A stretch of 8,539 nucleotides of DNA from Nitrospirota bacterium (lineage in GTDB: Bacteria; Nitrospirota; JACRHJ01), in assembly GCA_021785055.1 (NCBI GenBank), contig JAJYGS010000159.1, positions 1-8,539 of the forward strand. The letters run 5' to 3'. The number at the start of each line of letters is the position of its first letter. The first letter of the stretch is position 1. Shown here piece after piece: positions 5,303 to 8,539 of the stretch. The notes beneath the pieces are model-generated. The model had not been told where the DNA came from. It was given only the letters and a program-made list of their open reading frames with translations, and ran no database searches. Made by a program: the position numbers and the translations under genes.

Positions 5303-6035
5303 TTATCTTTACGTAAATCTCCGCCGCGATGTCAAGGTCGAGGGCCAGTTCCGTCTCCCCCGCCCTGATAACGAACGCGGGCCTTTTCTGGTGCAGGACG
5401 ATATCCGTGCCGGGCACGATGCCGAGGGTGGAGAGCCTGTCCATCCTGCCGTGGTCCCTGGGCGAAATAAACGTTATGCGGGCACGGTTTCCAGGCTCCA
5501 GGTCCTTCATCGGCATAACGAGCGGACGCATGTGGTGCGCGAGCTTCTTGCAGCAACTGCCGCGGGGGATTGGCTTTCCGTGGGGACAGGAGGGCGGGTG
5601 CCCAAGGAAAGAACAGACGGAGTCCGTAACGTCCGGGCTCAGGATATGCTCGAACTGGCATGCGGAGTTTTTTATCTCCATGGGCCCAAGCGCGAAAACC
5701 TCCGAGAGCAATGTTTCCGCGAGCCGTTTCCTTCGTATTATGTTCCTTGCGGCATCCCTCCCGCGCTCGCTTAAGGATACATAATCGCCGTCGAGGAGTA
5801 TATCCCCCCTGGCCGCCATATCCCCTACGACGACTTCCGCCCCGGCATTGTTTTCTATGTATCCCTCTTTTACGGCGAGAGCGAAGACCGACAGCCTGTC
5901 GGTTTTTTTCCCTTTTCCCGTCTCTTCCAGCATCCAGAGGGATTCCAGGAATTCGTCCCTTGTCTCTCCGGTTACGATGAAGCCGGCATCCTGCTCCTTC
6001 TCATGCGGCATATAAATATTCTCCTCTCTATTCAT
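5295..6035 (-). CDS. DtxR-like metal-responsive protein with Cys-rich hinge and C-terminal FeoA/SH3 domain
   Basis: Numbered from ATG6035 (246 aa). Winged-helix-like region about 27-92; metal-binding and dimerisation region about 93-140 with the DtxR signature A-C126-x2-E129-H130; Cys-rich hinge C141-x8-C150-PHG-x7-C161-C162; FeoA/SH3 domain about 173-246. E28 lies where DtxR has M10 and MntR has D8. The ancillary-site positions H79 and H98 of DtxR are K103 and K122 here, while E83 is kept as E107. The putative recognition helix (GAEVVVGDM) lacks the polar residues that read DNA in DtxR. By homology it could be an iron-dependent repressor, but it may instead serve as the FeoA partner of FeoB, since no separate feoA is present. 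Its ATG overlaps the feoB stop as ATGA, with GGGAG 10 bases upstream. ATG6011 (238 aa) has a stronger SD and is an equal or better start. Confidence 0.92.
   Translation of the reverse strand: MNREENIYMPHEKEQDAGFIVTGETRDEFLESLWMLEETGKGKKTDRLSVFALAVKEGYIENNAGAEVVVGDMAARGDILLDGDYVSLSERGRDAARNIIRRKRLAETLLSEVFALGPMEIKNSACQFEHILSPDVTDSVCSFLGHPPSCPHGKPIPRGSCCKKLAHHMRPLVMPMKDLEPGNRARITFISPRDHGRMDRLSTLGIVPGTDIVLHQKRPAFVIRAGETELALDLDIAAEIYVKIIS
6021..6026 (-). promoter_or_regulatory. Shine-Dalgarno supporting a second start of the DtxR/FeoA gene
   Basis: On the - strand GAGGAG lies 9 bases before the in-frame ATG at 6011-6009. It is a better SD than the GGGAG (6046-6050) serving ATG6035. The difference is eight N-terminal residues outside the conserved fold, so function is unaffected. 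Confidence 0.5.
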
Positions 6036-7981
6036 TTAAGCGTTACTCCCAGGAAACGCAGGCTGAAATTGAGCGCGGAGCCTATCAGTATGGCGAACGG
6101 AAAAACAAAGGCCATCATCGCCACGGCGGACTTCAGCCCACGCTCCTTAACCGTTACGAAGAACTGCGCTATGCAGGGCACGAAAAGCGTAATCGTCACC
6201 ACGCTCACCAATACCTGCACCGGGGTGAGCTCTCCCGCCTTCTGCATCGCATAAAGCCCGGCGGCCCCGTAGTCCCGGCGCAGGAAGCCGATGAGGAAGG
6301 CCGCCGTCGCCTTCTCAGGCAGTCCCAATAGCCCCACTATTACGGGGGACGCGATTTTTTCTATCAACCCCAGGAGCATAAGCTTGTCCGCGGTAAAGAG
6401 TATAAGCGTGCCCAGGACGAAAAGCGGCACAGCCTCCTTTAAATACCACTCGATCCTGCCCAGGGTCTTGTTCAATATGTTCTTTAGCTTGGGCGCCCGC
6501 ACCGGCGGAAGTTCCAGTATGAAATCCGACGGCTCGCCCTTGATAATCTTCGACGAGAGGTAGCCTATCAGGAAGAGGACGAAAAGAAGCACAAGCGCCC
6601 AGATAATAGTCGCCTCGCCGGATATGCCGGCAAGCATTCCCATTATCACGCCGAGCTGGGCGGAGCAGGGAATTGCCAGCGCCAGGAGTAGCGTTACGAT
6701 GACGCGCTCCTTTTTCGTCTCCAGTATCCTCGTTGTCAGCGTGGCCATGGTGCAGCATCCAAGCCCAAGCACCATCGGAAGGACGGCCTTGCCGTTCAGG
6801 CCTATAAGCCGGAACAGGCGATTGACCATTATCGCCAGGCGCGGCAGGTATCCGGAGTCTTCCAGTATTCCGAACGCCATGAAAAACGTTGTGGTTATGG
6901 GCAAGACTATCGCTATGGAGTATGTAACCGCCATCGTTACAATCCCGTACTGGCCGACGAAAAGCTCCCTCAAAAACTGCGCCGGCACGTAGTCGAACAG
7001 GCGTATGACGACCGGGTTTATCCATTGATTGAATACAGTTTTCTCCATGAAGTCTACCAGTATCCCCGCGCCGAAAACCCCGACGAACTCATACATGAGA
7101 TAAAGTACGACGAGCAGCACCGGCAGGCCCCAGAGCGGGTGCATCGTGACGGCGCCGAGCCACTGTCTGAAACCCCTCCTGGCGTCCTTCACGCGGGACT
7201 GGCAGGACTTTACAATCTTGTCCACCGCCAGGAGCCGCTTCCTGTTTATGTAATATCCCAGCGGCTCAGGATACTGCGCCTGGAGATTGTTTACTATCTC
7301 TTCCAGGGCGTCTATGGAGGCGTCCGGGATGAGGCTGTGCAGCCAGCTCCTGAGGCTCAAGTCCCCGCCTATGAGCATGAGGGCCAGCGAGCGTTTCGAT
7401 ATTTTCGCATCCGGAAGGAGCGGCTCCATTTCCTTTATCGCGTTCTCCACCCTTTCTCCGAAGGCAACCGAAAGAGTGGAATGCCGGGGCGTCTGGCATA
7501 CCTCCTTCAGCTTCGTTATGCCTTTTTTCCTCGTGGCGACTGTGCTGACGGTATCGACGCCGATGCTTTTGGACAGCGCGGCCAGGTCTGTCGTAATCCC
7601 CAGGTCCTCTGCCTCGTCCGCCATGTTCAGGGCCATCACAAACGGCACGCCCATCTCGGAGAGCTGGAGGCTGATGAGCAGCGAGCGGCGGAGGTTCTTC
7701 ACGTCAGCCACCTGTATTACCGTATCGAAATCCTCGTGCAGCAATATGTCGCGGGTTACCTGCTCGTCCTCCGACATGGGAAGAAGGCTGTTTACCCCCG
7801 GCGTGTCCGTAACGACATACTGAATCCCCTTGATTGTGGCATTGCCGGTGGATACCTCGACCGTAGTTCCGGGATAATTGGATACCGTGGCGTATTTGCC
7901 GGTAAGGTTGCCGAATATAACGCTCTTGCCGACATTAGGGTTGCCGACGAGCAGAAGCTTTCTAAGGCCTTTCGCGGTCAT
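6032..7981 (-). CDS. feoB: Ferrous iron transporter FeoB
   Basis: Inner-membrane GTPase-coupled Fe(II) importer, 649 aa. The N-terminal G domain has G1 GNPNVGKS (13-20), G2 around NYPGTT (35-40), G3 DTPG (59-62) and G4 NMAD (119-122). A soluble linker leads, from about residue 280, to multiple membrane segments. Gate motif 1, GLGCCTMA, is near 405 with AIPCSAQLGV shortly after; GFLRRDYGAAG and gate motif 2, FVPCIAQF, near 602, are also present. The length fits shorter FeoB proteins that lack extra C-terminal extensions. An in-frame TAA directly precedes ATG7981, so the start is fixed. Its own promoter and a Fur-box-like repeat lie just upstream; the predicted 5' leader is only about 16 nt, with little SD. 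It overlaps the following DtxR/FeoA gene by 4 bases, and fur lies upstream on the same strand. Confidence 0.98.
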   Translation of the reverse strand: MTAKGLRKLLLVGNPNVGKSVIFGNLTGKYATVSNYPGTTVEVSTGNATIKGIQYVVTDTPGVNSLLPMSEDEQVTRDILLHEDFDTVIQVADVKNLRRSLLISLQLSEMGVPFVMALNMADEAEDLGITTDLAALSKSIGVDTVSTVATRKKGITKLKEVCQTPRHSTLSVAFGERVENAIKEMEPLLPDAKISKRSLALMLIGGDLSLRSWLHSLIPDASIDALEEIVNNLQAQYPEPLGYYINRKRLLAVDKIVKSCQSRVKDARRGFRQWLGAVTMHPLWGLPVLLVVLYLMYEFVGVFGAGILVDFMEKTVFNQWINPVVIRLFDYVPAQFLRELFVGQYGIVTMAVTYSIAIVLPITTTFFMAFGILEDSGYLPRLAIMVNRLFRLIGLNGKAVLPMVLGLGCCTMATLTTRILETKKERVIVTLLLALAIPCSAQLGVIMGMLAGISGEATIIWALVLLFVLFLIGYLSSKIIKGEPSDFILELPPVRAPKLKNILNKTLGRIEWYLKEAVPLFVLGTLILFTADKLMLLGLIEKIASPVIVGLLGLPEKATAAFLIGFLRRDYGAAGLYAMQKAGELTPVQVLVSVVTITLFVPCIAQFFVTVKERGLKSAVAMMAFVFPFAILIGSALNFSLRFLGVTLK

Positions 7982-8003
7982 TTAAGTAAAACCAGTCCTT
8001 TCC

Positions 8004-8032
8004 ATATTAGAGAACATGATAATCAATTTCAA
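8004..8032 (-). promoter_or_regulatory. feoB promoter
   Basis: On the - strand TTGAAA (8032-8027) and TAATAT (8009-8004) are separated by exactly 17 bases, each one or two changes from consensus. Initiation near 7997 gives a very short feoB leader. The -35 hexamer lies within the Fur-box-like repeat, so bound Fur would exclude RNA polymerase. Confidence 0.8.
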
Positions 8033-8037
8033 TTATC
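8018..8037. promoter_or_regulatory. Fur-box-like operator over the feoB -35 element
   Basis: GATAAT (8018-8023) and ATTATC (8032-8037) form a perfect 6-bp inverted repeat around CAATTTCA. The site closely resembles the Fur consensus GATAATGATAATCATTATC but is one base longer. A Fur gene lies directly upstream, supporting iron-dependent repression of feoB and the overlapping DtxR/FeoA gene. Binding by the DtxR-like protein is possible but the site does not resemble a DtxR/IdeR box. Confidence 0.68.
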
Positions 8038-8044
8038 GGGCACT

Positions 8045-8066
8045 AAAAAAAGCTGCCTGATCAGGC
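8045..8066 (-). terminator. Weak intrinsic terminator between fur and feoB
   Basis: The perfect palindrome GCCTGATCAGGC (8055-8066), which includes the fur stop codon, is followed on the - strand by AGC and seven T (8051-8045). The hairpin has only 4 bp with a GATC loop, so termination is probably partial. With the feoB promoter just downstream it suggests fur and feoB are largely separate transcripts. Confidence 0.42.
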
Positions 8067-8495
8067 CGTCCGGCACGAAGTGCAAAGGCCGTAAAGCTCC
8101 ATCTTGTGGTCCTCCACGGAGAAGCCGTGCCTCTGCGCCACTTCCTCCTGAAGCTTTTCGATGAGAGGCTCCTTGAACTCCACGATTTTTCCGCAACGGG
8201 TGCAGATTAAATGGTCGTGGTGCCGCGCCGTATCTTCTTTTTCAAACACGCCCTGAGAGTCTTCGGCGAACCGGCGCTCCTTGGCCAGGCCGGCCTCCTT
8301 GAGGAGCTTCAAGGTGCGGTAGACCGTCGTAAGCCCTACGCCGGGGTAGGAGCGGGACACCTTTATGTAAAGCTCTTCCGCGCTGATATGGCCGTCTGTG
8401 TCGAAAAACACCTGGGCTACGGCCTCGCGCTGGCGCGTGATTTTAAGGCCCTTGTCGGCGAGATATTTGTTTAAGTCGGCTATTCTTTTGTTCAT
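8061..8495 (-). CDS. fur: Fur-family ferric uptake regulator
   Basis: Metal-dependent DNA-binding repressor, 144 aa, normal length. The N-terminal winged helix includes GLKITRQREAV (16-26), HISAEELY (36-43) and the recognition region GLTTVYRTLKLL (54-65). The C-terminal metal and dimerisation domain has HHDH (92-95) followed by C98-x2-C101-G, H123, H130 and C138-x2-C141, the structural zinc Cys pairs of Fur. The HHDH-LIC-CGKIVEF layout and the adjoining feoB with a Fur-like box favour true Fur over Zur, PerR or Nur, though the subfamily cannot be proved from sequence alone. ATG8495 has only a weak GGGG ahead of it as SD. No promoter is visible in the 44 bases remaining upstream, so it probably lies beyond the window. 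Confidence 0.96.
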   Translation of the reverse strand: MNKRIADLNKYLADKGLKITRQREAVAQVFFDTDGHISAEELYIKVSRSYPGVGLTTVYRTLKLLKEAGLAKERRFAEDSQGVFEKEDTARHHDHLICTRCGKIVEFKEPLIEKLQEEVAQRHGFSVEDHKMELYGLCTSCRTA

Positions 8496-8512
8496 AATGG
8501 CCCCGTTGTTTG

Positions 8513-8531
8513 CGGTTCGAGTCCGAAGCCG
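8513..8531 (-). other. Small hairpin upstream of fur
   Basis: CGGTTCG (8513-8519) pairs with CGAAGCCG (8524-8531) with one bulged G and a 4-base loop AGTC. It lies 17 bases upstream of the fur start codon and may be part of the fur 5' leader. There is no T-run. No Fur-like box is seen in the bases available upstream of fur. Confidence 0.3.
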
Positions 8532-8539
8532 GTCTACCG

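Noticed and set aside
7025..8164. Long + strand ORF (379 codons)
   Set aside because: Antisense to feoB and to the 3' end of fur, crosses the feoB promoter and Fur box, and shows no recognisable domain.
8511..8539. tRNA 3' end or att-like fragment (GGTTCGAGTCC) near the right edge
   Set aside because: The T-loop-like string lacks a 5-bp T stem and a matching acceptor, ends CTACCG rather than CCA, and the rest of a tRNA would fall inside the fur start region.
1..8539. CRISPR array, insertion sequence, integrase, toxin-antitoxin or phage genes
   Set aside because: No repeat array, terminal inverted repeats, transposase or phage-like protein was found; the window is almost all core and iron-uptake genes.

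Overview
This is bacterial chromosome, mostly core genes. The DNA is moderately GC-rich by eye, with frequent ATA (Ile) and AGG (Arg) codons. The gene families (Feo ferrous-iron uptake, a DUF362/2x[4Fe-4S] protein, a DtxR-type regulator with a Cys-rich CPHG segment) resemble those of anaerobic or microaerophilic Desulfobacterota/Nitrospirota-like bacteria. That taxonomic guess is low-confidence inference.

Left half, + strand (1-3558): the probable tail of an upstream gene and its intrinsic terminator; a sigma70-type promoter and a tRNA-Val(GAC) gene with encoded CCA; then the conserved translation cluster thrS-infC-rpmI-rplT, closed by an intrinsic terminator. Three points stand out. ThrRS lacks nearly all of its N-terminal TGS domain. 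infC appears to start at AUA behind a near-perfect Shine-Dalgarno, so a standard ORF call would begin 13 codons too late. A long hairpin lies ahead of rpmI, where L20 autoregulation acts in other bacteria. pheS/pheT, which often follow rplT, are absent here.

Middle, + strand (3598-5302): a two-gene unit made of an unrecognised 192-aa soluble protein with four Cys and several His, followed 4 nt later (TTG start, apparently translationally coupled) by a DUF362 protein carrying two C-terminal [4Fe-4S] motifs.

Right half, - strand (8495 down to 5295): fur, then feoB, then a three-domain DtxR-like protein ending in a FeoA/SH3 domain. feoB has its own strong promoter whose -35 element lies inside a good Fur-box-like inverted repeat, so iron-Fur repression of feoB is likely. 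feoB and the DtxR/FeoA gene overlap as ATGA. The DtxR-like protein is the oddest item. Its primary metal-site residues look retained, both ancillary-site His positions are Lys, its recognition helix looks unlike a DNA-reading helix, and it carries a Cys-rich hinge before FeoA. It may be a FeoB accessory protein rather than, or as well as, a repressor. The DUF362 and DtxR/FeoA genes converge with their 3' ends overlapping by 8 bp and no visible terminator.
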